Origin: an uncultured Bacteroidales bacterium
GTDB taxonomy: Bacteria; Bacteroidota; Bacteroidia; Bacteroidales; Bacteroidaceae
Direction: 5' to 3'
Assembly: GCA_902801425.1 (NCBI GenBank)
Contig: CADCIQ010000042.1
Location: 21,135 to 85,134 of the forward strand
Length of the DNA stretch: 64,000 bases
Each line of letters starts with the position of its first letter. The stretch's first letter is position 1. Under the pieces are notes generated by a model. It did not search any database. It was not told the origin of the DNA and saw nothing but the letters and a program-made list of their open reading frames with translations. Shown here one piece after another: positions 53,132 through 61,342 of this stretch. The translations under genes were made by a program, and so were the position numbers.

Positions 53132-53404
53132 AATTAGTAACTCAAGTTTCGCAAGTTGAGAACTGTCTGGAAGACAGTACTATGAGTAACCCCGTACATA
53201 CGAGTGTAACGAGGATGTGCGGGGATATAGTGCCAATCCCGCCTAACTGCCTGGAGGGCAGTACATAGATGATCAGGTACAGCCTTCCAGGCTGGGAATG
53301 TAGTTGTTGTTTGCTATCCGTGGGCATCCTCTCCTTCATCGAGTATGCCTACGGTTACGCATGGTGCTGTATTCCAGACAGTTCAGAGCTTGCGAAACTT
53401 GAAT
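53132..53404. repeat. Inverted repeat element, possibly a REP/RAYT-type remnant
   Basis: The left end CAAGTTTCGCAAG then GAACTGTCTGG is mirrored by CCAGACAGTTC then CTTGCGAAACTTG at the right. Inside are further hairpins: CTGTCTGGAAGACAG, CCCCGTACATACG and TGCGGGG, CTGCCTGGAGGGCAG. I associate such stretches of stems with IS200-like Y1 transposase-linked repeats in Bacteroidetes, but no transposase is present. No gene is supported between 52650 and 53660. Confidence 0.55.
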
Positions 53405-53551
53405 TAGTAATTTGTTTTGGTGATTGTGCCCCTTCGGGGCGTCAACCAACTATGAACTAATTACCATTTATTGCGAAAGGTTGATAGTAGCCCTTTAATT
53501 GCAATACAAACTTAAATTCTTCACTCTTCACTTTTCACTTTTCACTCTTTA

Positions 53552-53656
53552 CTAAACCAGTCCTAATTCCTTCGCTTTTTCATTCAGCAAGGCAAGGAGA
53601 GGTTCTCGCTCATTCTCTACCTTATTATCGAGAACGGCATCCTTGAGATATTGCTT
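53552..53656 (-). pseudogene. Displaced duplicate of the 3' end of the tRNA nucleotidyltransferase gene
   Basis: About 104 bases match the end of the gene at 54601-54704, from the stop codon (CTAAACCAGTCCTAATTCC) to GAGATATTGCTT. Four bases differ, and all four are synonymous in the reading frame (GAG/GAA, AAC/AAT, AAA/AAG, GAC/GAT). Beyond TTGCTT the match ends and the gene at 53666 stops a few bases later. Confidence 0.88.
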
Positions 53657-53665
53657 TCCACGAAA

Positions 53666-54484
53666 TCATCTCAACGAATCAAAATCAATTTCTTCGTAGT
53701 CAAGACCTTCAGGTTCATGGTCATAACTTTCATAACGGATAAGGTCAAAGTTGACAATCTCTTTATCATTAGTCCAAAGGCTATATTCAGGTTGTTCACC
53801 TTCAACTGTACTTGTCATAATATACGCCCCTTTGAGCTTAGAACAAGGGATAATAGACACCCGTACTTCTTTTTTCCAATCGTTTACAGTTTTGTAAGCC
53901 CAACCACCACCATCAAGTTTTCTGAAATCTTTTAATGGACGAAACCATGTCTCCATACAGTAGTACATCAACAACATGTCAGTAAACTCAAATTCATTAG
54001 CTATTTCATCAGTATAATAATAGGCTCCACCTTGTTTCCACAGATGATGCCAAACTCTTGGAATATCCCCCAACTGCTGTTTTTCGAGATTAGGCATTTG
54101 TTCCATGATGTCGGTCAATATCCTAGTTATGTAACCTGCACGCACACGACTGTTTCGAGCTCCCATTTTATTATTCAATGTGTCAAAATAGCCCTTGTGT
54201 GAGCGCGGTATAATATAATAGGATGTTGCATAAGTGCCAAAAGGTTTTGAGGGATTCTCGCGAAAATAGCTATATTCACGATAGAGAAAAGTTGTATCAT
54301 GTTCCACAAATTTTTCATAAGTGGAATAGCATTTGCAATTTTCGTCACTATATGTAAGAGGTATTTTTACCACTTTGCCATTATCAACCTTTAGTCTCAT
54401 CGTATCAGGAAAAACATCATTATTCTGAGCCATAATGTTGACACAGTTGATAAAACAAGCCAGTAGCGTAAAGATTCTTGTCAT
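53666..54484 (-). CDS. Secreted protein of unknown function in a one-gene cassette
   Basis: The 272-residue protein has a signal peptide (MTRIFTLLACFINCVNIMAQ). The body is polar and aromatic (YREYSYFRENPSKPFGTYAT) with a block EVRVSIIPCSKLKGAYIMTS near the end; no domain is recognised. The gene is placed between the duplicated 3' tail of the tRNA nucleotidyltransferase gene and the complete gene, so it seems to have come in with the duplication. It carries its own promoter. Confidence 0.72.
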   Translation of the reverse strand: MTRIFTLLACFINCVNIMAQNNDVFPDTMRLKVDNGKVVKIPLTYSDENCKCYSTYEKFVEHDTTFLYREYSYFRENPSKPFGTYATSYYIIPRSHKGYFDTLNNKMGARNSRVRAGYITRILTDIMEQMPNLEKQQLGDIPRVWHHLWKQGGAYYYTDEIANEFEFTDMLLMYYCMETWFRPLKDFRKLDGGGWAYKTVNDWKKEVRVSIIPCSKLKGAYIMTSTVEGEQPEYSLWTNDKEIVNFDLIRYESYDHEPEGLDYEEIDFDSLR

Positions 54485-54512
54485 GTTACATGAGTTTTAG
54501 TTATTTCGGGTA

Positions 54513-54520
54513 CAAATGTA
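54513..54520 (-). promoter_or_regulatory. -7 promoter element for the cassette gene
   Basis: TACATTTG on the minus strand, 29 bases before the ATG at 54484. Confidence 0.6.
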
Positions 54521-54550
54521 AGCAATCTTTTTATAATCACAAAATATTCA

Positions 54551-54585
54551 CAAAAAAAACTGAGGTCGCAAATTGCGACCTCAGC
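54551..54585 (-). terminator. Intrinsic terminator of the tRNA nucleotidyltransferase gene
   Basis: CTGAGGTCGCAA and TTGCGACCTCAG are perfectly paired and followed on the minus strand by TTTTTTTTGTG. Confidence 0.93.
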
Positions 54586-54599
54586 TTTTGATTATTTCT

Positions 54600-56201
54600 C
54601 TAAACCAGTCCTAATTCCTTCGCTTTTTCATTCAGCAAGGCAAGGAGAGGCTCTCGCTCGTTCTCTACTTTATTGTCGAGAACGGCATCCTTGAGATATT
54701 GCTTCAGGATTCCGACTTCACGCGATGGTTTGAGATTATACATCTCCATAATCTCGTTACCGTCAATAACAGGCTGGAGGAGGCGTTTGAAATCCTTTTC
54801 CTTTAAGTCCTCAATCTTCTGGCGCACAAGCTGATAGTTGTCGAGGAACTTTTGCTTTCTTTGCTGGTTCTTGCTCGTTATATCAGCCTCGCAGAGAGCC
54901 ATGAGAGCATCAATATCATCACCGGCATCATTCACCAAACGACGGACGGCAGAATCGGTAACAATATCGTCGGCTATGGCGATAGGACGCATGTGGAGTT
55001 CCACCATCTTCTGCACGAACTTCATCTTTGCATCCATAGGCAGTTTCATTCTGCGGAAGATACCAGGAATCATCTTTGCACCTATTATGTTGTGAGCATG
55101 GAATGTCCATCCCTGAACAGGGTCCCAACGCTTGCTCTTAGGCTTGCCGATATCGTGAAGAAGGGCGGCCCAACGAAGCCAGAGGGAGGCCTCTCCCCCC
55201 GCCCTCCCCCGTAGGGAGGGAAGTCCGATGTTGATAACATCGGAGTATGTGTCAGCCGGAGTGCTATCGGCAGGTTCGCTTGAGGCATTTACCAAGTTTT
55301 CCAACACCTCCAAAGTATGGTAGAAATTATTCTTGTGGGCTCTTCCGTTCTTTGTCTCTACCATATCCATCTGTGAGAGCTCAGGGAAGATAATTGCAAG
55401 GAGACCAGAGCGTTGCAAATCCACGAAACCACGGCTCGGGTGCTTGGTTATAAGCGTTTTGTTAAGTTCTTCCGCAATACGCTCTCCGCTGATTATTTTG
55501 ATACGCTCGGCATTACGTTCAAGAGCCTCGAAGGTCTCGTCTTCAATAAGGAAGTTGAAACGTGTGGCAAAGCGGATGCAACGGAGCATTCGCAAAGGGT
55601 CGTCGGAGAAGGTGATGTCAGGATCGAGAGGCGTGCGGATGATTCCGTCGTAAAGGTCGTCGATACCTCCGAATGGATCGACGAGTTCGCCAAAACGACT
55701 CTTGTTCAGGCAGATAGCCATAGCGTTGATGGTGAAGTCGCGACGGTTCTGATCGTCCTCAAGAGTGCCGTCCTCAACGATAGGCTTGCGAGAATCACGC
55801 TGGTAGCTCTCTTTACGAGCGCCGACGAATTCTATTTCTATAGAAGACTCCTCAACGGCCTCTCCCCCCGCCCTCTCCCGTACAGAGGGAGCCGATTCGT
55901 TTATATCCCTTCCATATACTTTCACTTGTGCTGTTCCAAAGTTCTTGAAAACTGAGAGTGAGGCTTTCTTGCCCAGTTTCTTCTTCAGGCATTTGGCAAC
56001 GGCGATTCCTGGGGATGGCATTCCGTTAGGAGCCACCACCACGCAGTCAATATCATCAGATGGTTTTTCGAGGAAGATGTCACGGACATATCCCCCCACT
56101 ACATAACACTCAAGACCAAGGCTATCAGCAGCCTCGGAAATCATGTGAAAAATATCCTTATCAAGTATTTGCGCCAGTTCGGCGTCAGTATAATCCTTCA
56201 T
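54600..56201 (-). CDS. cca: tRNA nucleotidyltransferase (CCA-adding type) with HD domain
   Basis: From MKDYTDAELAQIL at 56201 the protein has 533 residues. The nucleotidyltransferase fold has VVGGYVRDIFL and the metal carboxylates D50-I-D52, with RRDFTINAMA and DPFGGIDDL following. The RNA-binding part has DPLRMLRCIRFA, and the C-terminal HD domain LLHDIGKPKSKRW. It repairs or adds CCA at tRNA ends. Two in-frame inserts are read from palindromic repeats: about residues 98-119 (APSVRERAGGEAV) and about 306-338 (LPSLRGRAGGEAS). Both lie before conserved blocks (IEIEFVGARKES, LWLRWAALLHD). The start is 9 bases from the -7 motif, so the message is nearly leaderless. Confidence 0.93.
   Translation of the reverse strand: MKDYTDAELAQILDKDIFHMISEAADSLGLECYVVGGYVRDIFLEKPSDDIDCVVVAPNGMPSPGIAVAKCLKKKLGKKASLSVFKNFGTAQVKVYGRDINESAPSVRERAGGEAVEESSIEIEFVGARKESYQRDSRKPIVEDGTLEDDQNRRDFTINAMAICLNKSRFGELVDPFGGIDDLYDGIIRTPLDPDITFSDDPLRMLRCIRFATRFNFLIEDETFEALERNAERIKIISGERIAEELNKTLITKHPSRGFVDLQRSGLLAIIFPELSQMDMVETKNGRAHKNNFYHTLEVLENLVNASSEPADSTPADTYSDVINIGLPSLRGRAGGEASLWLRWAALLHDIGKPKSKRWDPVQGWTFHAHNIIGAKMIPGIFRRMKLPMDAKMKFVQKMVELHMRPIAIADDIVTDSAVRRLVNDAGDDIDALMALCEADITSKNQQRKQKFLDNYQLVRQKIEDLKEKDFKRLLQPVIDGNEIMEMYNLKPSREVGILKQYLKDAVLDNKVENEREPLLALLNEKAKELGLV
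55188..55227. repeat. Family 1 half element inserted in frame in cca (second insert)
   Basis: GGCCTCTCCCCCCGCCCTCC then CCCGTAGGGAGGGAAGTCCG is identical in its first 32 or so bases to the ends of copies A and B. It is read as LPSLRGRAGGEA. Confidence 0.87.
55855..55894. repeat. Family 1 half element inserted in frame in cca (first insert)
   Basis: CGGCCTCTCCCCCCGCCCTC then TCCCGTACAGAGGGAGCCG differs from the element ends at few positions. It is read in the same frame as the other insert (APSVRERAGGEA). Confidence 0.87.
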
Positions 56202-56209
56202 TTCGACTG

Positions 56210-56217
56210 CAAAATTA
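56210..56217 (-). promoter_or_regulatory. -7 promoter element for cca
   Basis: TAATTTTG on the minus strand, with its last base 9 bases before the ATG at 56201. It implies a near-leaderless message. Confidence 0.6.
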
Positions 56218-56259
56218 CAAAAAAAGAATGACATTTTAGGGCGTTTGTAAAATTTTTAG

Positions 56260-56267
56260 TATTTTTG
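56260..56267 (+). promoter_or_regulatory. -7 promoter element for the lipoprotein gene
   Basis: TATTTTTG followed by CACC and an ATG at 56272. Transcription would begin at or after that ATG, so the ATG at 56296 is likely the real start. Confidence 0.6.
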
Positions 56268-56295
56268 CACCATGAAAATACGTAAAAACATAGCA

Positions 56296-56772
56296 ATGAC
56301 ATCGTTACAAATACTCAGATTGGCTATTTGCGTGACTTTTGGCACGGTTCTTCTCTCTGGTTGCGAGAAGAATCCAGAGGCAAAGCAGTTGCTCAAGGAG
56401 ATACAGGCAGAATATGAAGCCGGCAATTATCAGAAAGTGTTGCTTTCAATAGACTCCCTTCGTCATGACTATCCCGAAGCTGTAGAAGAGCGCAGGGAAG
56501 CCTTAAAGTTCCATCAGGAGGCATCGCTTAAACTGGCACAGGCAAATCTTGCCTTAGTTGACTCTACCCTTCAGGCTGCAATAAAGCAGTATGATGAGAT
56601 GAAACCACAGGTGGAAGCACATCGTAAGGCTTGTGTGGCTACTCAGGAAGAGCTTCAGCAGTTCAATGAACTGAGAGCCTATCGTGACTCCCTTCAGGGA
56701 GTTTTCAATATGGAATGTGCAAAGATAAAGTACATTCATAAACGTCAAAAACAGTTGACAAATGATAAATGA
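56296..56772 (+). CDS. Coiled-coil lipoprotein of unknown function
   Basis: From MTSLQILRLAICVTFGTVLL at 56296 the protein has 158 residues with lipobox LLSGC. The mature part is helical and charged (EAKQLLKEIQAEYEAGNYQK, ERREALKFHQEASLKLAQAN). A start at 56272 adds MKIRKNIA and is possible only if the message begins there. It is divergent from cca with only about 70 bases between, and is followed by the DUF1599 gene. Confidence 0.75.
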   Translation: MTSLQILRLAICVTFGTVLLSGCEKNPEAKQLLKEIQAEYEAGNYQKVLLSIDSLRHDYPEAVEERREALKFHQEASLKLAQANLALVDSTLQAAIKQYDEMKPQVEAHRKACVATQEELQQFNELRAYRDSLQGVFNMECAKIKYIHKRQKQLTNDK

Positions 56773-56828
56773 CCTATATGATTTGGCATTTTCAGAGGCT
56801 TTTTCTTTGAAATATCGTCAAAAATAAG

Positions 56829-56836
56829 TAACTTTG
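56829..56836 (+). promoter_or_regulatory. -7 promoter element for the DUF1599-tpiA group
   Basis: TAACTTTG followed by CACCG, about 142 bases before the ATG at 56979. Confidence 0.6.
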
Positions 56837-56848
56837 CACCGCTTTATA

Positions 56849-56970
56849 TAAATGAAAAATGAAAAAGTGAACAATGAAAAAATACAAGTCACACTTTTCT
56901 CGCGAAAAAACGCAGGTAGAAAGCCAATCTGTATTTTTCATTTTTCATTTTTAATTTTTCACTTAATACA
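56849..56970. repeat. AT-rich mirrored repeat in the DUF1599 leader
   Basis: AAATGAAAAATGAAAAAGTG and CAATGAAAAAATACAAG are mirrored by CTGTATTTTTCATTTTTCAT and TTTTAATTTTTCACTT. The centre contains TTCTCGCGAAAAAACG. It is similar to the repeat at 24567-24672. Confidence 0.7.
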
Positions 56971-56978
56971 TACGGATT

Positions 56979-57518
56979 ATGACAACAGAGGAAGAATTCA
57001 GAAGCGCGCTGAAAGAGTGTCGCGATATTTTTACCGCAAAGCTGGGAGACTATAGTGCCTCTTGGCGTATTCTCCGTCCGTCTTCTCTTACCGATCAGCT
57101 CTTCATCAAGGCAAAGCGCATTCGTCAGCTTGAGACTGGCGAGGTGGCTATGGTGGAGGAGGGTATTCGCCCTGAGATCATGGCTCTGGTGAACTATGGC
57201 ATCATAGGTCTGATACAGTTGCAGGAGGGCTATGTTGACGAACCTGACATTGACAAGGAACGTGCCATTGAGCTTTACGACCACTTTGCTGAAGAGACCT
57301 TGCAACTTATGATTCGCAAGAACCATGACTATGCTGAGGCTTGGCGCGGAATGCGCGTCACGAGCTATACGGATTTCATCCTCACGAAGATAAACCGCGT
57401 CAAGGAGATTGAGGATAACCAGGGTAGGGTGAGCGTATCTGAGGGTATCGACTCAAACTATATGGACATCATCAACTACGCTGTGTTTGGACTCATAAAA
57501 ACCAAGGGTGCAGAGTGA
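56979..57518 (+). CDS. DUF1599 protein (two tandem nucleotide-modification-associated domains)
   Basis: The 179-residue protein consists of two related halves. Both carry a KxxDYxxxWR pattern: CRDIFTAKLGDYSASWRILR and LMIRKNHDYAEAWRGMRVTS, each followed by a DQLFIKAKRIRQLE / DFILTKINRVKEIE block. The domain is all-alpha and related to a group seen near nucleotide modification genes. No activity is known to me. In Bacteroidetes it is often followed by the DoxX-type and tpiA genes, as here; the stop overlaps the next GTG start. Confidence 0.85.
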   Translation: MTTEEEFRSALKECRDIFTAKLGDYSASWRILRPSSLTDQLFIKAKRIRQLETGEVAMVEEGIRPEIMALVNYGIIGLIQLQEGYVDEPDIDKERAIELYDHFAEETLQLMIRKNHDYAEAWRGMRVTSYTDFILTKINRVKEIEDNQGRVSVSEGIDSNYMDIINYAVFGLIKTKGAE

Positions 57519-58849
57519 AGGTTCGCTATTTGCTGATAAACATTGCCCGCATCATCCTCGCCGTAACATTCATCTTTTCTGGATTTGTCAAGGCGGTTGA
57601 TCCGATAGGAACGCAGTATAAGCTGCAAGACTATGCCGAGGCTCTGGGATTGTTGCCGTATGTGCCCGACTGGTTCTCGCTCTCCGCATCCGTAGCATTG
57701 TCGGCTATGGAGTTCTCGTTTGGCGTGTTCCTGCTCTTTGCCGTTCTGCGAGGGATTGTTACTCGTGCCATACTCGCCTTTATGGTGGTCATGACGTTGG
57801 TGACCGTATGGATATGGATGGCAGATCCTGTGAGCGACTGTGGATGCTTCGGTGATGCTATTCGTCTGAGCAATGGCGAGACGCTTCTGAAGAACATCAT
57901 ACTTCTGGGGCTTGCCTGTGTGGTGGCTAAATGGCCGATGAATATGCCGAGGTTCGTGAACCTCAGTAACCAATGGATTGTATTTCATTACACGTTCCTC
58001 TTCATTCTTGCCACATCGGTATGGAGTTTGTATGACATTCCGGTCTTCGACTTCCGTCCATACCATATAGGGGCGAATATTCCCGAGGGAATGGAAATGC
58101 CGGAAGGGGTTGAAGGACCAGAGTTTGAGACCACCTTCATACTGGAGAAGGATGGAGTCAGGAAGGAATTTACGTTGGAGGAATATCCTGATTCCACATG
58201 GACCTTCATAGACTCCAAGTCAAAGCAGATAAGCGAGGGATATGTGCCGCCTATCCACGATTTCACGATCACGGATATGCAGACGGGCGATGATCTCACG
58301 GAAACGATAAACGAGGGATATACCTTCCTGCTCGTCTCTCCGCATCTGGAACAGGCTGATGATACCAACTTCGGCAACATAGACATGATCTATGAATATG
58401 CCGTAGAGAATCATTATAAGTTCTATTGCCTTACGGCAAGTGGCGATTCCGCCATTACGCGCTGGAAGGATATGACAGGGGCCGAGTATCCGTTCTATAA
58501 CACGGACGAGACGACGCTCAAGACCATAATAAGGAGCAATCCGGGATTGCTGTTGCTGAAAGACGGTACGGTGATTGGCAAGTGGGGGCATAACCTTCTT
58601 CCTGCCGACGAGATGATAAGGCAACCGCTTGAGAAATCGGAGTTCGGGCATCTGCCAGAGGATGGCTTAGCCAAGAGGATAGCCCTGATACTGCTCTGGT
58701 TTGTATTGCCTCTTGCCTTGCTCACCATTGCCGACAGGCTCTGGATGTGGTCAAGGTGGATTTCGCAAAAAGAATTCAAAGAATCCAACAGGATATATAA
58801 TTTCATTAAAAACAAAACAAAAAATGAGAAAGAAAATCGTAGCAGGTAA
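57515..58849 (+). CDS. DoxX-type membrane protein with C-terminal thioredoxin-like region
   Basis: The 444-residue protein starts at GTG (57515), overlapping the DUF1599 stop. The N-terminal DoxX-like domain has four membrane segments (about 5-155), with the conserved [19 protein letters not shown] and [11 protein letters not shown] periplasmic stretch, a region resembling a thioredoxin fold ([19 protein letters not shown]) and a last membrane segment ([13 protein letters not shown]) follow. The type is conserved in Bacteroidetes next to tpiA. Redox or sulfur roles are suggested for DoxX relatives but not shown here. Confidence 0.83.
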   Translation: MKVRYLLINIARIILAVTFIFSGFVKAVDPIGTQYKLQDYAEALGLLPYVPDWFSLSASVALSAMEFSFGVFLLFAVLRGIVTRAILAFMVVMTLVTVWIWMADPVSDCGCFGDAIRLSNGETLLKNIILLGLACVVAKWPMNMPRFVNLSNQWIVFHYTFLFILATSVWSLYDIPVFDFRPYHIGANIPEGMEMPEGVEGPEFETTFILEKDGVRKEFTLEEYPDSTWTFIDSKSKQISEGYVPPIHDFTITDMQTGDDLTETINEGYTFLLVSPHLEQADDTNFGNIDMIYEYAVENHYKFYCLTASGDSAITRWKDMTGAEYPFYNTDETTLKTIIRSNPGLLLLKDGTVIGKWGHNLLPADEMIRQPLEKSEFGHLPEDGLAKRIALILLWFVLPLALLTIADRLWMWSRWISQKEFKESNRIYNFIKNKTKNEKENRSR

Positions 58850-59576
58850 CTGGAAAATGAACAAGAACCTGCAGGAGGGCGTTGCTCTCGCTAAGGAACT
58901 CACAGAGGTAGTAAAGAACCCTAACTGTGACGTTATCATCGGTACTCCATTCATCCACCTCGCAAGCGTTGCTGAGGTTATCAAGGGTAGCAGCATCAAG
59001 CTCTCTGCTGAGAACTGTGCAGACAAGGCTTCTGGCGCTTATACAGGTGAGGTTTCTGCTGAGATGGTTAAGTCAACAGGTGCTGAGTACGTTATCCTCG
59101 GTCACTCTGAGCGTCGTGAGTACTACCACGAGACTCCAGAGATTCTCAAGGAGAAGGTTAACCTCGCTCTCGCTAACGGTCTGAAGGTTATCTTCTGCAT
59201 CGGCGAGTCTCTCGCACAGCGTGAGGCTAACGAGCAGGAGGCTGTATGTAAGGCTGAGCTCGCTGGTTCTGTATTCCACCTTTCTGCTGAGGAGTGGAAG
59301 AACATCGTTATCGCTTACGAGCCAATCTGGGCTATCGGTACAGGTAAGACTGCTACTGCTGACCAGGCTGAGGAAATCCACGCTTACATCCGTTCTTGCG
59401 TAGCTGAGGTTTACGGTGCAGAGGCTGCTGACAACACAACTATCCTCTACGGTGGTTCTTGCAAGGCTTCTAACGCTCCTGAGCTCTTCGCTAAGCCTGA
59501 CATCGACGGTGGTCTTATCGGTGGTGCTTCTCTGAAGGCTGCTGATTTCAAGGGTATCATCGACGCTTGGAACTAA
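58824..59576 (+). CDS. tpiA: Triosephosphate isomerase
   Basis: From [20 protein letters not shown] at 58824 the enzyme has 250 residues. The electrophilic histidine is in ILGHSERR, the catalytic glutamate in [15 protein letters not shown] and the phosphate loop in [13 protein letters not shown] and GLIGGASL. It interconverts dihydroxyacetone phosphate and glyceraldehyde 3-phosphate. Codon use is biased as in highly expressed genes. It overlaps the end of the preceding gene by 26 bases. Confidence 0.98.
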   Translation: MRKKIVAGNWKMNKNLQEGVALAKELTEVVKNPNCDVIIGTPFIHLASVAEVIKGSSIKLSAENCADKASGAYTGEVSAEMVKSTGAEYVILGHSERREYYHETPEILKEKVNLALANGLKVIFCIGESLAQREANEQEAVCKAELAGSVFHLSAEEWKNIVIAYEPIWAIGTGKTATADQAEEIHAYIRSCVAEVYGAEAADNTTILYGGSCKASNAPELFAKPDIDGGLIGGASLKAADFKGIIDAWN

Positions 59577-59640
59577 GAAATTGCATCCTCTTTAACTCTC
59601 TTTCGGGAGTGAGGCTCATGCCTCTCTCCCGAGGAGAGTA

Positions 59641-59737
59641 AATGTTAAAGTTAAAAATTAAAAAGTATGATTGACATTCTTTGCTGATAGCGTGATTTGT
59701 CACTTTTTACTTTTAAATTTTTAATTTTTAATTTTCT
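59641..59737. repeat. AT-rich mirrored repeat between tpiA and the SPOR gene
   Basis: AAATGTTAAAGTTAAAAATTAAAAAGT is mirrored by ACTTTTTACTTTTAAATTTTTAATTTTT. It ends two bases before the ATG. Confidence 0.65.
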
Positions 59738-59738
59738 T

Positions 59739-60359
59739 ATGAACAGACTCTTAACATTTATTCTCGCATTAATCTGTTGTCTGGGCATTCAGGCGCAGAA
59801 CCAGAAATTCCTTGACGGACTTCGTGCTAACGAACCTGGCAAGGGTACTGTCACCGTGACTCAGAGTCCGGCTATCGATGTGTTGGTTAATGGTAATCCG
59901 CAGTCTGCGAATAACAATAGTGTTGCTCCAACTCCGGCAGCACCTGTAATCCATCATCCGACACCAACTATTCCTCAAGAAAACAATAGACCGGATGTGA
60001 CTCAGCATCCCGGCACAGATATAGCGCATAATGGCGGTAGTGATATTCCCGGAGAGGATGCTGCCGTAGATACCCGTAAGAAGGTGATGCGCAACAGCTA
60101 TAAGACAACAGGTTTCCGTATTCAGGTGTTCTCAGGCGGTAATTCACGTAATGACCGTCAGAAGGCAGAAAAGGCTGGTACGGATATGAAACGATACTTC
60201 CCTACTGAACCTGTGTATGTTCATTTCTATTCTCCTTCATGGAAATGCCGTATGGGCAACTACCGTACACAGGAGGAGGCTCGTGCCGTTCTTGCACAGG
60301 TAAAGAAGTATTATCCGCAGGCGTGTCTCGTGAAAGGCACGATAAGCGTGCAGTATTAG
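59739..60359 (+). CDS. SPOR-domain exported protein
   Basis: From MNRLLTFILALICCLGIQAQ at 59739 the protein has 206 residues with a signal peptide, a proline-rich linker (about 60-115) and a SPOR domain at the end (TTGFRIQVFSGGNSRNDRQK, KCRMGNYRTQEEARAVLAQV). SPOR domains bind denuded peptidoglycan glycans, often at the division site. It follows tpiA. Confidence 0.87.
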   Translation: MNRLLTFILALICCLGIQAQNQKFLDGLRANEPGKGTVTVTQSPAIDVLVNGNPQSANNNSVAPTPAAPVIHHPTPTIPQENNRPDVTQHPGTDIAHNGGSDIPGEDAAVDTRKKVMRNSYKTTGFRIQVFSGGNSRNDRQKAEKAGTDMKRYFPTEPVYVHFYSPSWKCRMGNYRTQEEARAVLAQVKKYYPQACLVKGTISVQY

Positions 60360-60372
60360 TCAATATCAACAG

Positions 60373-60555
60373 TGGCCCCTCACCTGTCCTACGGACATCC
60401 TCCGACACATACTCGGAGATACTCAATCTCCGACTTCCCCAAGGGGCGAGGGAGGTGTTAGTAATATCCCCTCAAGGGATTTCCTCAAAATAATAAATGT
60501 ATTTTCCCCCTCGCCCCTTGGGGAGAGGATGCCCGAAGGGCAGGTGAGGGGCCGT
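60373..60555. repeat. MITE-like palindromic element (family 2, copy D)
   Basis: The left end GGCCCCTCACCTGTCC and ACGGACATCC are mirrored at the right by GGATGCCCGAAGGGCAGGTG then AGGGGCCGT. The inner arms are CCCCAAGGGGCGAGGG and CCCCTCGCCCCTTGGGG. The left arm carries an extra hairpin (ACTCGGAGATACTCAATCTC). It fills the gap between the SPOR gene and folE. Confidence 0.8.
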
Positions 60556-60571
60556 TTTTTTTATTATAGAA

Positions 60572-61171
60572 ATGCTTGACAGTAATATAGAATCAACAGA
60601 ACCATACGTAAATCCTGAGACTCTCGATGAGCTTGCAGGTCATTATAAGGAAGTTCTCAGACTTCTTGGTGAAGACACAGAGCGTGAAGGATTGCTAAAG
60701 ACTCCGCTCCGCGTGGCTAAGGCTATGCAGTTCCTTACAAAGGGTTATCGCGAGAATCCGAAGGCGATACTCGAGAAGGCACTTTTCCACGAGACCTACA
60801 ACCACATGATCATAGTGAAGGATATCAATTTCTACTCTATGTGCGAGCATCACATGCTCCCGTTCTATGGCAAGGCTCATGTGGCATACGTTCCTAACGG
60901 CACAATAACGGGTCTTTCAAAGATTGCGCGTGTGGTGGAGGTGTTTGCCCGCCGTTTGCAGGTTCAGGAACGCATGACGCATCAGATCATGGAGGTTATT
61001 CAGGAAACGCTGAAACCACAGGGCGTTATGGTTGTTGTAGAGGCTGTCCACATGTGCATGCAGATGCGTGGTGTGGAGAAGCAGAACTCAGTAACCACAA
61101 CTTCTGCCTTTGCCGGAATATTTGGCAACGCAACTACGCGTCAGGAGTTTATGAACCTGATTAATAAGTAG
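60572..61171 (+). CDS. folE: GTP cyclohydrolase I
   Basis: The 199-residue enzyme has the zinc site C and H residues in [12 protein letters not shown] and HMCMQMRG, and the [10 protein letters not shown] block. It converts GTP to dihydroneopterin triphosphate, the first step of folate formation. Length and motifs are normal. The first residues ([20 protein letters not shown]) are variable in the family. It lies between two palindromic elements. Confidence 0.97.
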   Translation: MLDSNIESTEPYVNPETLDELAGHYKEVLRLLGEDTEREGLLKTPLRVAKAMQFLTKGYRENPKAILEKALFHETYNHMIIVKDINFYSMCEHHMLPFYGKAHVAYVPNGTITGLSKIARVVEVFARRLQVQERMTHQIMEVIQETLKPQGVMVVVEAVHMCMQMRGVEKQNSVTTTSAFAGIFGNATTRQEFMNLINK

Positions 61172-61342
61172 CCCCCCCAGTCCCTCCCCAAGGGAGGGCT
61201 CCTCCCCCCTTACCCCCTCAAGGGGGAGTATATACATTTTCCAAATCAAGAGGGGAATAATTATAATCAATAACATAACTTCCCCTATGGGGGATTAATT
61301 CTATAAAACATCCTTCCCTTTGGGAAGGCTTGGTTAGGCTTT
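61172..61342. repeat. Palindrome-rich element between folE and exoA
   Basis: CCCTCCCCAAGGGAGGG and CTTCCCTTTGGGAAGG are the outer hairpins; CCCCCTCAAGGGGG and CCCCTATGGGGG lie inside. The gap of 171 bases runs from stop to start, and no gene or promoter is visible. Confidence 0.6.

Noticed and set aside
53142-53339. Small minus-strand frame in the multi-stem repeat
   Set aside because: It coincides with the inverted repeat and its residues come from stem sequences; no start signal.
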